Assembly (NCBI GenBank): GCA_004794655.1
Contig: SMMW01000567.1
Coordinates: 62,001 to 126,000, forward strand
Direction of reading: 5' to 3'
Origin: Marisa cornuarietis
Taxonomy: Eukaryota; Mollusca; Gastropoda; Architaenioglossa; Ampullariidae
DNA length: 64,000 nt
A program made the position numbers and the translations under genes. This document shows, piece after piece, positions 25,101 through 40,100 of the stretch. The notes under the pieces are model-generated. The model did not search any database, was not told the DNA's origin, and was given only the letters and a program-made list of their open reading frames with translations. The number at the start of each line of letters is the position of its first letter. The stretch's first letter is position 1.

Positions 25101-28100
25101 AATTCAGAATATATGATTCTCTTATATTATTGAATCATCAGTTTTTTTGTTTCTGGTCCACAAACATCTTTGTAAATACCTTTGAACTGTAAAAGGAAAC
25201 CAAATATGAAAAAATATATAAAGCCATCTGCTGTGATTTGGCATTTTCAGCAGAGCTCAAAATATTTTACTCCACTTACCTCCGCCACCCATTTCTTCCA
25301 TGTGTGTTCTGTGCATTTTACACTCTCTAAATACTCTGCTTGTAGATCATGGACAATGCTGAAATCAACAACATAATCAAGATCCTTGGGCTTCACTTTA
25401 AAGAGACATATGACTCGCCAGAGAAACTGCGGACCCTGCGCTATGGCAAACTGATGATAATGACAGATCAGGATCAAGATGGATCCCACATTAAAGGCCT
25501 ACTTATAAACTTTGTACACCACTTTTGGCCTAATTTGTTGCAACACAACTTTGTGGAAGAGTTCATCACTCCTATTGTCAAGGTAAGTTTCTAGTACAGA
25601 ATGAAATATAAAGCTTTCTAATGCTAATGCACAATTTTTGCAGGCACTCGGATGTCAGTTGATGAGATAAATATTCTTTGAAGATATTGTTTTTTCAGTG
25701 CTAATAGTAAAGAATATCACAAAAGTTTTTGCATGTTTTCTAATCAGGTCTTCAAGGGAAAAACTGAACTTTCCTTCTTCAGCTTGCCAGAATTTGAAGA
25801 GTGGAAACGGACAACTGACAACTGGCATACTTGGAAAGTCAAGTACTACAAAGGTCTTTCATTCAGACATTTGCTGCTTTCAGACCTGATATTTGTGTTG
25901 ATAGGGAAGGTGTGGGTGTGAAGTGTTGTTGGTCTGCTATGCAGGCAATATTCCCTGATGTAAACTCACCAAGAAAAGAACTATTATAAGTGTGAGTTGA
26001 GTTTGTCTCAGTCGTCAGTGACAATGATAATGACCAACATCGTTAATCACAGTGGTTATTTATACTTGGGAAGTGTGCTCAGTTACAAAGATAAAGACAG
26101 AACATGTGCTAGTTATTTAATGATAAGTAACTATTTACTTGAAGCTATTTAGATGCAGGGCTGCATCAAAAGTGTAGAAAATGTCAAATTTGTAAGGGTG
26201 CGGAGTGTTGAAGTATTTTTATTCACGTAGAAATTATATGCCATCGGATTCACTAAATTTTAAATTTTGAGCTCACTAGGTGCTGCTTAATCAAATTATT
26301 CAAAAAAAAAGTTTACATTTAACCATTGTGCCTTGCCACACAGGTTTGGGTACCTCTACATCAAAAGAGGCCAAAGACTACTTTCAGGACATGATGCGGC
26401 ATAGGATTCCCTTTCGCTATGGAGGACTTGATGATGATACTGCTATCAACCTTGCTTTCAGTAAGAAGAAGATTGAGGAACGTAAAGAGTGGCTTACCAA
26501 CTATATGGAGGAGCGCAAGAGACGTGCAGAAATGGGATTGCCAGAGGTGAGTTTTTTTAGTGGGAAGAGATCTCCTGGACAGATTTGGTCCACATTTGAA
26601 ACACTGATAAAAAAACACATGTATCTTTCACAGTACTGATTTATTTTACATAAAAAAATTTAAACTTCGTACATAGTTTTGTAACTTTGATATTTTTTGG
26701 TGAAGGTCTTGTTGCTCAGCGAACACATTGGTTGTAATCATTTCTTTGATTTCGATTTGAGATCTAGTAAAAAATGTCCGATTCTGATTCTGAATCTGAA
26801 AGTTTTTGTTCAGAAAATGACTCTTTTGTTGTCTCTGATGAAGGGATTGTGGAAGATAAAATAGTTAACTTAAGAAAAGATTTACCCAAGTGCTTCTGTA
26901 TATTTGCATCAATTTTTCCTGTTGCATCAGTATTACTTGCTGTAGCTGCCATTGTAACTGCATGTGCCAGGTTTTTGAAAAAGGGTCTGTCTCTTTACCT
27001 GGCAAGAGCTTGGCTGTTTTAAATTCAACCACTGCTAAGTCATACACCATGTTATTCAGCAGAAAATGCTCTTTTAAGCTAACCAACGTAACCACATGGT
27101 ATTTTGCATGTGGTTCGAGGTACATCGTTTCGAAGTTGACGGACATTTTACGTAATCTTTTATTGTGCTTTAGAATGGTTAAATTTCATTTTAAAAAATA
27201 CATATATTTTTGCCAATCTTCGCTGATTTATTTCAATATGTATATATCCATGTGAACGGAAGCACAAATACTGACAACCATCAAAACGCATTACATGACA
27301 CGGAAAATGGCCACCACACAGCTTTCGATTTTCATTCCGGGTACCATTTATCCTCAGAAAATACTCATGATTCTTTCAGTCAAACAAAACTAAGATATAT
27401 TCTGTTTAAATGAAAAAATGCTCTTTATTGTGATTTAAAAGTGATATTTCTGTTCGTGAAAGACCTTAAAATACTTTGAATTGAAAACAAGCACTTTTGT
27501 GCGATCGCCTGCTTTCCATCAGCGGAGAGGATGCAATATTGTTGTCAGATCACATCTCTCTTGTTTGATTTACTATCTTTGTCAAAATATTTTTATGAAT
27601 CTATTATATAAAAGGGCTTGAAAGTGTCAGATACATTTCAGCATGCTTTATTTTTCTTGCACTTTTTGTAATTAAAATGTGGAGGAATTTAGGTGGGCAA
27701 CACATGAATGCCCACCAAACTGTTAGGTTAATGCTAATGGCATACCTTGAACACTGGTAAGCACACTAGAAAAATCTTTATGTAGATCTGTCCCTTGGTA
27801 TTGTCTGTTTACAATAATTTTTTTTTTTTTTTAAGCTTTACCTGTATGGAAAAGACACACGTCAAATCACTTACAGTGAATTCATCAACCGTGAGCTGAT
27901 TCTGTTTAGCAACATGGACCTTGTTCGCTCTATTCCATCTTTAATGGATGGTCTCAAGCCAGGTCAGCGAAAAGTTATATTCACTTGCATCAAGCGCAAT
28001 CTTACACAGAAGGAGCTCAAAGTAGCCCAGTTGGCTGGGTCTGTGGCAGAACAGTCAGCTTACCACCATGGTGAAGTGAGAGAATTTTTTTAATTTTATG

Positions 28101-31100
28101 GCTTATATTTTCCCAAATATTTGTTTTAAAGTGCTTTATTCCAGGTTATTTATTGAATGACTATAATAAAACAAGTATGTCATCAACATAATATTAGATC
28201 ATAGTTTGCATTGAAGTTTTGCATTGCCCATCCACCTTGAATGTCTTAACATTTTACTTCCTTCTCTTACAAATCTTGTCAATATCAGTCTATCAAGAGG
28301 CATTTTTCACTTTGTTGGAGCCACTTTTCAAGAAACCCATGCTAGCTGTCATTGTATTACATGACTACTGCTCAGTCTCCAACTTGTCTTTCCTCTCTAA
28401 AGTAATTTAGAATGTCGCTTCAACACAACACTAGACATCTGCAAACTTGCCATCTCATCCCTACCACCCAGTCAGCATTTCATCATGTTCATTGGACTGA
28501 GACTGCTCTCATCAATGAAAAAACTGATATTCTATCTGCCCTCAGTAGTGATGATGTTTCTGTGTGCTGCATTCTATGGTCCTTCCAATACTCCTTGGTT
28601 TTTTTGCCATCTCTGGCCCTGCACTGGTATGGTTCGATTCCTATCGGACTTATAGGACTTATTTTGTCACAGAATACTTATATAAATTATTCACAGGCAG
28701 GGCAGTCTGGTGGCGCAATGGTTAACACCTATCACCAATACAGTGACAGAGGTAATACTAGGGTGGGGCCTTTCCTGCAAAATTTCGCTGAAGGGCCCAT
28801 GGTTTGAAAGCGTGACCATGTGCCCGCAAAAATACCGTGGCTGGCACACATTTGAACACCCGATGCGACACGTCAAAATAACTGTTGTCATTTTTTACGC
28901 TCGTTTGAAACCGACCAAATCGATGCTAATGATTGGACAGTTTTCAAACTGGCCAGTTGTTATCCATCCAACCAAATTTCGCACCAGAAAGTAACTTGGT
29001 GACATGCACACAGCGAAATTTGGAACGGGATTGTTCCAGGGCTGTCGGAAGCAAGCAAGTCAAAAATGAAAGCGACCACAAGTGAAAAAAAAACCACGTC
29101 CAGAGAACCCTTTGCTGTGAAGGGCTGAAGAGGCTGACAGCATGACATGTAAATTGTGCCTAAAACACAAGAAGAATAATGAGTTTACAAGCCCTGGTTG
29201 TGTTATTTACCAAATGAGCATTCTGACTTCCGACCACAGGCACACTTTGGAAGCAGAAATTCTTAAGAAAGATTTATGCCAGGTAAACTATTTTTTGATT
29301 CTGCTCTCATAGCCTTTTCGAATTTTATGCCAGCAGTATTATATTATATGACACTTAAGAATGTTGCAAACTGTACTTGAGTTGTGCATAGCAAACTGCG
29401 TTATTTCAACAATTTGTGGATGATTTCTTCCTACTTTTTATAATGCATAATCCTTGTAAAGGTTTTTGATATTTTAAAAGTAATTTCTTCTCCAAAACAA
29501 TCAACCAAAATTAACAAAAGTAATCTTACTATATATGTTGTAATTATTAGAGGACCATTATAAATGTGATTCCCCCCCCCCCACACACACACACTTTTTG
29601 CTGGCTTCACTTGTGTGGTGATTTTGTGTGATTAAGATATAAAATAAAACTGTCAACAAGACTGTGTGTGTGACTGGCTATCATATTCCCATGCAAGTCA
29701 GTTTTGAATTAACCCCATGTGTTAAAAATGTTTATACTTTACCTTGCTTGCTTAAAGTTTTCCAAACAAGCATGTAGACTGTAAAACACTTTATAGGATA
29801 AATCCTAGTTTTATAAAGTTAAAAGGAATGATTTTGCACAAATAATTGGTGTAAGTTCATTCATGCATAAAAATATGTAGAATTGTGGATTTGCATCTTT
29901 TTTAATTTCATTTTTTTATATTTTTCTAATTATTTCAGGGTGCATCAACTGCTGTAAACAGGGATCTGACAAATACAGATGTCAGTATTCTTGCTGTCAT
30001 GCATACTGTCTATAAGATGGCAAAGGAAGAAGACTTGCCAATCTCAAAATAAAGTTTAATGGAATTTCAAAAACACCAGGGATGTGAAAACATTTCATCA
30101 GCTTGAACTGAAAGAGAAATTTAAAAAAAAAGGAATGGTGATGTTGACACAGTGGAAATCTGATTTAGAGATATTAAACAGGAATATGGCCCTAATTTAA
30201 GGGCAACACCACATGACATGGAAAATGGCAGGGTTGATTTTTGTGACAGTCTTTGCAAGAACATTAATGACAGGTTTCCAAAAGATGCAGGTGGTGTGGC
30301 CTCTGCATTTTCAATACTGTGCATGTTCCCCATCTCTTTCTTGTCTGCAGAAGACAGAACAACCTATGGAGACAAAAAATTAAATATCTTGACAGATTTC
30401 TTTGGAAAGCCAGCACAAGTTGGCAGCAAAGCATGTTTAGAGCAATGGATTGTGGCCAAAGAAACTAATGCAGAATGTATATCTGAGAGATTCCACAAGC
30501 AAGCTGTTTAAACTGTTATTTGACTTTCGCCAGGATTCATTTCCCAATTGGCTGGTTCTTGGAAAGCTGTGCCTCCTTATGCCATACCACACTGCAGACT
30601 GTGAGAGGGGCTTCAGCCATCAAACCTAATAAAGTCTTCTCGTAGGTCACCTTGAGGAGAAACATGTTCTCATGAGAATGAAATGTGAAAATGAATCACT
30701 TGCTGACCAAAACTTCAGCGATGCTGTGATGTGGGGAAAAATAAAGCAGAAGACTATGTAACCACACAAATAGGATAGTGAAGAACATTTCAAGTCCCAA
30801 GATACAGCCACTGTATTGATGAGACATGTGAAAAGTGTCTTTACATTAGCTCATAGCCTAATGAGATGGACACAAAGACTAATTGGTTTGCAAATTTAGG
30901 ATACTTAGATTACACGAATGACGATGAAAGATGATTTATCAATATAAAAAAATATCTATGTGATTGATCTTCAGTTTTTGTGATTAATAAAGTTTTTGTT
31001 GTGTTCTGTTGTATACCAAATATTTATCAGAAAAAAACAAGCGAAAATGTGTTTGTTTGAAGGGGCCTGTTACATTTAGAGGGCCCTGGGGGACCTCTTT

Positions 31101-34100
31101 TTGAAATCCCAGAATTACCTCTGCAATGAGGGTTCGCTTTCCTGGGCTCATCTGTCATCCGAGGCTCGCTGTTCTTTCTCTGCATGTGGCATCTGTTTAC
31201 AGGGTTGGCTGTGTTGCCGTGATATAGCTTTACCTGCTGGCTTGGTGTTAAACAACACCAATTTCCCTCCCCTCCACAACATTATATGCTGAAGGTTTAC
31301 TTTACTCCATCCATAAAAAGGTGATCATGACATCCCTGACAAATTTTGAGAAATCTCATTGTTAAACATCTGCAGTAAAATTCACAGATACTAAAAAAAA
31401 AGATTAAATAAATGGTTATGCAAAAATGTTAAGATTCTTAAGTAGGATTCCACAAAAATTATAGAAGTCCACAAAGTTTTCTCATCATTTGCAATTGCCC
31501 AGAAACAACGTTAAACATAAACAATTTTATGTTGCATTTATTGATTTTGAAAAGGCTTTGTTCAGAAGTTGGAGGAAAACTTTTGAGGATCTTAAAAAAA
31601 AACAACTGAAGGATAAGATGTTGCTAAAATCTTACTTAAAAAAATAAATAAATGAAAATAATATATTGAGGACATACTCATATTGTGCTCTAGAGGTTTA
31701 AAACAAGTTAAAATTTAAAGCCTGATTCCTTTTTCGGTATTTATCATTGAGTCAGCTAATTACATTATCAATAGTAGGTGTGGAACTCCACCCTGATATT
31801 GAAATTTCGATCTTTTTAGTCAATAGCATAGTGTTAATCTCTGACACTGTCAGTGGTCTTCAGAATAACTCAATGCCTTAAGAAATACATCTAGTAATTT
31901 AGGTTGAGTAGTTAATTTAGATAAGATGGAATACAGTCTATTATAACCTTTTCGCAGAAGTTGCATGGTGAAAAATTATCTGCAGTTTAAAATGTACTGC
32001 TTATAGCTGACCGTTTACTCTGTTTTAAGATTTTTTTGCAGACATCACGTACAGTAAATGAAGTTCATTTTGACAGACACTTTGTTCATTGGGTAACTGG
32101 TTATGATGACAAAAGCCATACATCACTCCAGTCATTTTAATCTACCACCTGTTTGAGTCCAGTTGACCCCATAATGACCATATCGTCCCCAAAACTAAAA
32201 ACCAAATCCATCCAGGCACAACAGACAAATTGATCTCTGATGACAGGATTAACTATTAGCATCAAATATTACCAAAGGTGCTTTTTTCTTAAATCATTTG
32301 GGTTTTTTTATTATTATTTAAGCCTTTGTCATCCTTTTTTTGTTTGAAGGTTCTTGCTAAATGTATTCTCAGACATTTGGTTAAAATCTCATAGTGGGGC
32401 ATAAACTCTTAAATCAATTTTTGGTTGTAGTTTACTTCATTGCTCTGGATCATAACTGCCCATTCTGTTATGATACTGAAGAGGCAGAACTGCATTTTTA
32501 TTTGCCCAGCATGCGCTAATATTCGAGAAACATTTATGGCCATTTACTTTTTGATACCTATGTAATTTAGCACTAAAACCCTAAAATCCTGTCCAGAGCT
32601 ATCCACATGAATGTTTCTTTATTGGGAATATAGCTTACTGGATTCTAAGAGCCATTAATGTAAAGTTATTATATGTAAGTACTTGTTATTCTTGACTATT
32701 CATAGCTTGAGAGCTTCTCTCTTTTTATACTTGTAAAACTACTCACCCCTTGAAATGGGCCAGTGTCATAATCACCAAAGTTGGTTCTTTCTCTCGTATT
32801 TCTTGAGAAGGTTGTCCTGCAAATATTCTTTCATCATTAATGTTACCTTTATATCTTCATTGTTGCCCATCTTTCTGTTTCTTTATGTACTAAATATTTA
32901 CTTACTTTTTTTGTCAAATGCTTAGTGCATATGATTCAGCACTTTATAAATTGCACATTATTATTAGATAAAACTGATCATCTTGACAAACAGCAAAGAA
33001 TCAGTTACCTCTGCATGGCCTTGTTCTGTGTAGGTTTCCTTGATGAGCACTATCATCAACCTTGCACAAAATTTTGTGGGTTCAAATAACCTGAACCTAT
33101 TGCAACCTTTGGGTCAGTTTGGTACCCGTCTTCATGGTGGAAAAGATGCTGCCAGTCCCAGATACATCTTCACAATGCTCAGGTACAATCACAGACATCT
33201 TCCAAAGGCTAGAATCTGTTACAAAGTTTGTTTTCAAAAGCCTAAATAGTTAAATCATTTGTTTAACAGTGATAATAACATCTTGCTGCATCAGCATGGT
33301 GTTTGCTGTAAACAGAAAACTTGTACATGAGAGTTTACCAAAGCTCTTAATCATGTAGCTCCTTCAATAAAGAAGATGGTTACACTTGACTTCTTTTATA
33401 AACAGATTTGTATTGGTGGGAAGGTTTCTCTTGGTCTTCTTACAGTTTTGTTTTGTTTTGTTTTGTTTTTTTAACTCTTACAGTCCACTGGCACGACATG
33501 TGTTCAATCCTAAGGATGATGGTTTGCTCAGAAATTTGTTTGATGACAACCAGCGCATTGAACCTGAATGGTACTGTCCCATTATTCCCATGGTACTTGT
33601 GAATGGAGCTGATGGTATTGGCACAGGATGGAGTACTAAAATCCCAAACTATGACATCCGTGAGATTGTTGCCAACCTGAAACGAATGCTTGATGGTCTT
33701 GATCCCCTTCCCATGGTATGTTAAGCATTTGCTGGTAACATCAGTTAGGATCTTTGCACATTACTTTTGGAAGTAACGTCAATCAGAATACATGTTCCTG
33801 CTGATGGATTTAAGGAATGGGACTTTTTGCTAGTACTGATAGCATTCTACAACAGAGCGTGGTTTTTTTTGTTTTTTGTTTTTTAAACAATGATAGAGTG
33901 AGGCAGTAGAACTCAAAATTTTAAACATGCTATGTTGGGGCTTTAAATAAAAAGTGATTGAAGGTCTTCTATTTACCATGTTTATCAGATATTTTATGTT
34001 TTACACTAATCTTCCACATCTACCAGGTACCAGCTTTCAAGAATTTCCGAGGCTCAATTCAGGAGATAGGTGACAATCGCTATGTTATGAATGGAGAGGT

Positions 34101-37100
34101 GTCTATCTTGGATGAGGGAACAATAGAGATTACAGAGCTGCCTATTCGATGCTGGACACAAAACTACAAAGAGGAGGTTTTGGAACCCATGCTGCATGGC
34201 ACAGAGAAAACGCCCTCCATCATATCGTGAGTTCTTATCTTAGATTTTTTTTTTCCAGTCCAGATCTTGTATGATATTTGTAGTGTTTTCTTGAAGAGGT
34301 TTGAAACTTTAAAACAGAGAAAATACTTCATGAAAAATCATATTTTTCAGAGACTACAAGGAGTACCACACAGACACCACAGTTAAGTTTGTGGTAAAAA
34401 TGGCTCCAGAGAAGCTGGCACAAGCTGAAGAAAGTGGACTACACAAGGTTTTCAAGCTGCAGACTTCTTTATCCACAGCCTCCATGGTATGTATGCTTTC
34501 TTTCATCTATTTCCTCTGATCCTCAAAACACACGAAAACATTAAGAGACTGTTGTAGGTTTTTGCCTGTTATTGATCACAGATAATGTAGTAGTGACTAG
34601 CTTGGGCTTTGAAAACCAAGAGTAAATTCAATTATCATGTACTTATTAGTTGTTGATGGTGACATTGGTGTAACATTGGTATTTAGTGAGTAAATAGCGG
34701 CCATGGTTAAGATATGTTCCATGCATAAACTAACTTGGTAAATAAATTCTTCTTCTCTTGATAGTATAAGAAATCTTTTTTTTTAATAGTACACTTCATT
34801 TTTTTCAGTCGCTATTTAATATAAATTACAAACATATATGTATTGATGATAATTTATATTTCATAATGTGTTTTTTTTAAATTATCAGTTGTGTGTGGAG
34901 GTAGGTATAGATTTTTAAAATAGAACTAAACAGCAATCACAAAAATTTTTTGTTTAAATGTGCTAAGGGTAGACAAGATTAAAACAAAACAGAGAGTGAG
35001 TGTCAGCCTGTTTTAAACATTTTCTTCTTCATTCAATATTCACAAAAAAGCCAGAGGAAAAAACATTTATTTTTGTATTAATTTGTTACTCAGGTTTTGT
35101 TTGACCATAAAGGGTGCATCAGACACTTTCACCGGGTTGAAGAAATTCTTCGTGAGTTTTTTGATGTGCGACTGGACTTCTATCATCGTCGAAAACACTA
35201 CCTTGAGGGCATGCTGAGTGCTGAGTCGCTTAAATTAGACAACATTGCTCGATTCATCTTGGAAAAAATAGAGGGCACTATTGTCATTGGTGAGTGACTT
35301 ACTTTGGACACTGAACACAGTAATGCTTGCTTCATTAGAAGCTTGAGCCCACTCATAAAGTTCTGCACAGGGTTCAAAGCTGTATGGCTGAATTCCTAAA
35401 ACAGCCATATCATCTTCTGAGCTGCTTGAACAAGAGAACACAAGCGATGTTTCTGACTCAACTTATGCATCACTTACCTCAGCCATGCTCGCACTGCTAA
35501 AAATACCACAATCATGTAATAGTGTTCCTGTTGTAGAGAGTAGTTTTTTTCTGCTTTTTCAGCAGTAGGTGAGAATGCTGATGTTTGAAGGTTTATATCT
35601 TGCAACTTAAGCTTAATTATGTACTCGTGTTTTGGGAATTATTCCTTTAAAATAAACTAGACCTGATCATAGAGAGAAAAAGTGTTGCACTCGTGTTGAC
35701 CTTTAAAGAATCATCTGCCACCTGCATCAAAGCAACCCTTCTGGTTTAGATCTTTGCTGGCTTTCAAATATTGCAACCTGATTTGCTTGTAGACCCAGTC
35801 TTTGTCTTCCACATTCACCTTTAACTTTTTTTTTTTTTTTTTTGCCTGATCTTAGTGGCATAGCATGCCATGATGACAGAAGCGGGTTGTTTTGTTTCCC
35901 CCCTCTGATTTATATTCTTCTATGGTCGTGTTATCTTGTTAGGTCAAGAAATGAAAATTCTATTGTTACTTTCTTTGAGACTTACCATATAACATGGCTT
36001 TGATCTATCTCCCTGCTGTTTGATTGGGTTAAGTGTTGGTGGAAAAAAACTGCTTTACTGTCGCCTTTTTGCTGTCTGAGGGTTGTTGCTCACCTGACTA
36101 GGGGTGCATTTTGCACATCTTGCTAGCTCACAGTTAGGTAGTCAACTTGAGATGGTTAGAGAGCAAATGCTACTGATTATCTCATGTTCATGTTATCTGG
36201 TAAGTCTCAAAGAAAGAATGATAGCATTTCATTTTTAAATAAAAATGTTGATTCAAGTCATATTTTCAATGATATAGCTTTTATGCTTGTGTAATGTTTT
36301 ATTACTTACTAATCCCTTTCAAAATACTCAAAACAGATTTTCATGTGTTGGAGTATTTGATCAATTTGTTTTTGCCTTCACTTAGCATTTATATATTGTG
36401 GACATGCCTGTGATCATCCAAAAAGTTTGGAGGGTGTCTTCTAAATATATTCTCTTCTAAACAGAGAACAAGCCAAAGAGGGAGATCATTCAAATGCTGG
36501 TGCGACGTGGCTATGATTCTGACCCTGTCAAGGCTTGGAAAGAAGCTCAGAACAAAGAAAAAGTATGTTTGATTATTAACCTAATGCACATGATTATTAT
36601 TTGTCAACTTCCTTGTTTTCTTGCTTTTTAAAAAAAAAATTAAACGCTCATTAAATATAAAAATGCATCGCCCTACTTGTACAGCTTCAAATTTCAATAA
36701 GAAAAATAAAATGAATTAAACTTGTCTTTCTGGAGCATCAGTAGAACTTGCTTTAGTGAAAGAAAAAATTAAAAAAAAAATGATTTGGGCATTAATCGGT
36801 TAACCCTTACAGAAGATCTAGGCAAGGAAGAGTATATGGTATCTATAAATGGAAACTGCTAGTATGTAAATTGAAGACTTATTTGTGCATGTTCCTGCAT
36901 ACATCTGCATAAAACCTGAGAAGACATTGTAGACTTCTATCTGCCATTGTAGAACTGATTATTAGCAAAAATGATCAAATTATACTTTTGTAATAATAGC
37001 TGACAGTATTAATAACAAGTGGATGCAGGAAAAGGTATATGTTGAAGGTGTATTCAATTTAATTGAACATTTGAATCACATCACAGCCAAAACAGTCTGT

Positions 37101-40100
37101 ACTGTCTGCATTGACCGACCAATAATAATAAAATAACAATGAAATATATAAAAACACTAACAGTAACATGCTATGCAGCACAAAACACACTCAGCCACTA
37201 AATATGCTAACGAGAAATATACAGAAACTATGTAAGAAATTCAAATTTAAAACATACATTTTACTAGTTAAAACACCAAGGGTGAAGACCACTTTTGCAA
37301 CTTTGACGATAAAAAAAGAATGGGTGTTGATATATTTTTACAGCTGCATAAAGTTACTTAGTCCTCAGTGATAATCAAATGGCAATTTACTATTGTTATG
37401 CTTCTTACTTTTTTTTTTTTTGGTTACGTTTCTCCCCTTTTTCCACTCCATGCTTTCACATGGTCTGACGTTTGAACTAGGTTTCTTTTTTTGCCACATA
37501 TACACAGTAGACAGTCTTTTCGTTTCAGATCATTTATAATTAATATTTTTTCTGTGTCTAGTAGATATTGGCATACTTTATTTTACAGGATTTGGCAGAG
37601 GGAGATGATGAAGATGATAATGCCAGTACAGCATCAGGGGACAGCAGTGGTCCGGATTTCAATTACATTCTTAATTTGCCCCTTTGGAGCCTGACAAAGG
37701 AGCGCAAAGATGAGTTGCTTAAACAACGTGATGCCAAGGTTCTTTCTTTTTTCTGATTTATTTATCTATCTTTTGTGTCATTCTTGTGGAGATGTGTGAT
37801 AAGTGCTTTTATCCAAATGCTTGATGTTTATGATATTTTTTCTACTTATGAGCAAATATATTAATGCATGAAGAGTTTTGACTGATACAATGAGGGTCTT
37901 TCATTTAGATCAATGTCCTATGGCAACATCCAGTCAGCATTTAGCAGTTTTCTTAGTGCTGTACACAAACCAGAAAAAGGAGTTGTGGCTTAGCTTATAG
38001 CATTCTTTCACCGTGAGCATCTTTTACAAGCTTGTAACGCACCACTCCCAGACAAGCGCATTCTTACTGGGGAGTACAAAAACACAAGATCACTTTGGTG
38101 CAGAGCATCCCTTCCAGAGACATGAATAATTATTAACTAATTCAAACAAGCAATTAGCAATGACTGGCACTCTTAACGACCAGATAACACAAGAATTAAA
38201 CATACAATGCAAGAGGTCAGTACTCTTAAAACTAATCAGTTAAGCAAATCTTACACAAGCCGTCATTTCATTTCAACCAATTGCTAAACAATCATGAAAC
38301 ATCACCAGTGCAAAAATGCATACACTTAGCACATACAAATGACGTGAAAGATATACAGGTATCCCAACATACGGTGCACTAAGCACACACCTGGATTAAT
38401 TAAGTAAACGATAATAGTCAGAAAGGGCTGCTCACAGCTCCGCCCTAGCACACCTTGCTGAAGGAGCAAAACACAAACAGTTCTCCACTCTCCTTCTAGC
38501 GGGTACTTAATTCTAGCAAATCTGAGAGGAACCGAAACTGGCCCCCTTCCCCCACTTATCCTTAACTCAAAAGGAAAAGTCTTACTTTGCCATGCTGTTC
38601 TGGTGGTTAGTCCCATACAGCCCACGCCTTTCCCTCGCGTTAGCGGTCCTCAGGACGATACAGTTACCAGCTGAAGAACAGCACACAGCAGTGTCAAGTC
38701 GCTCGGCCTCGCTGCGACGGTCCCTCCCCTCAGCTCGGAAATAGGTGGACACGTTCGTTCCCCTCGGTACAGCTCGTAAGATGGTGGTAAAGTGCATTAG
38801 CCTGTCACCCATCTTGTTGGTCCCCAGGTCGTCTTTTCTTCACACCAGCTCTAGCTGTCATAACCCTGTTTCGTCAACAGCTTTCCTCGAGCCTGGCGTA
38901 TTGCTCTTAGCACACAGCAGAGAGCTTTCCTGAGGACTGTTTAAGAGTCTCAACAATAACCAACTCAAAGCGTTAGCAGCAAAAACAGCTCTCAGCCTTG
39001 GTAACAGCACAACTGTGACAACGATAGTCACAGTAACAGTGAAAACAGCAGCCCAAGCGATAATAATAATAATAATGCGAACTTATAATGCGCAGAATCA
39101 TGAATAAGGTGGATTGCACTCTCTGTGCAGAACAGTTTGATAAAAAGAACATAACAACCAATTGACAGGGAGGTACACATAGGGACACTGAACAACATAA
39201 AGATGAGGTACAAGTCAGGAATAGTACTTTGTAAAAAGATATGTTTTAAGAGAGCGTTTGAATGCGGCCTTGGAAGTGGAGTGGCGAATGTGGTGTGGAA
39301 GAGAGTTCCACTGCTGAGCAGCACTGAGGGAGAACATCCGTTGTCCGTATGTGACTGTCTTAGTGAGAGGGAGGGATAAAATGCAGGAGTCGGATGAGGA
39401 TCGAAGGTTTCGGGCAGGAGTTTTTACAGACAAGATTTCGTTAAAGTAGCTAGAGGAGTGACTTTCGAAGAAACCATAGCAGAGAGTTGAGAGCTTGTAG
39501 TCTATTCTAGCTTTAACTGGTAGCCAACGAAGAGAGTGAAGAAGTGGTGAGACATGATCACGTTTGCGAGTCCGGAAAACGAGACGAGCAGCTGAGTTCT
39601 GGACTTTCTGAAGCTTATCAATGAGGTGCTGAGGACAGCCAGCAAGAAGAGAGTTGCAGTAGTCTAGTTTAGACAGAATAAACGAGCAGATAGAATTTTG
39701 GTGGTTGAGACCGACGGAGTATGGCGAATGGAGCTGATCTTCCGGAGCTCATAGTATGCAGATCGACAAATGTGAGAGACATGTTTATCCAGAGACATGT
39801 CAGCAGACATTATATAACCTAAATTGCGTGCCAGAGTTCCAAAAGGAACATCAGCATCACCTACCCGAACAGATAGTGCAAGTAACAGCGCACACGTCAA
39901 CACCCCAAACGACGATAGACAGCAGCCCTCTGGTTGTTTACGGGCAGGCCTATATATCCACTTTTGTCCACCTGGATAAATGGTGTCCTCTGCCCGCACC
40001 GCACGTGAGGCTCGATAAAAACGGAAGGTTCACAAGTTTTCCCTTTTCTCTGTGTGGTAGAGGGGTAAAAACACAGACGCAGCTAAACCCCCCTCCCTTT

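Noticed and set aside
29940..30511. A functional domesticated hAT-derived gene in TOP2 intron 15
   Set aside because: The frame has stops and missing segments, and the inverted ends are still present, so it is a transposon remnant, not a domesticated gene.
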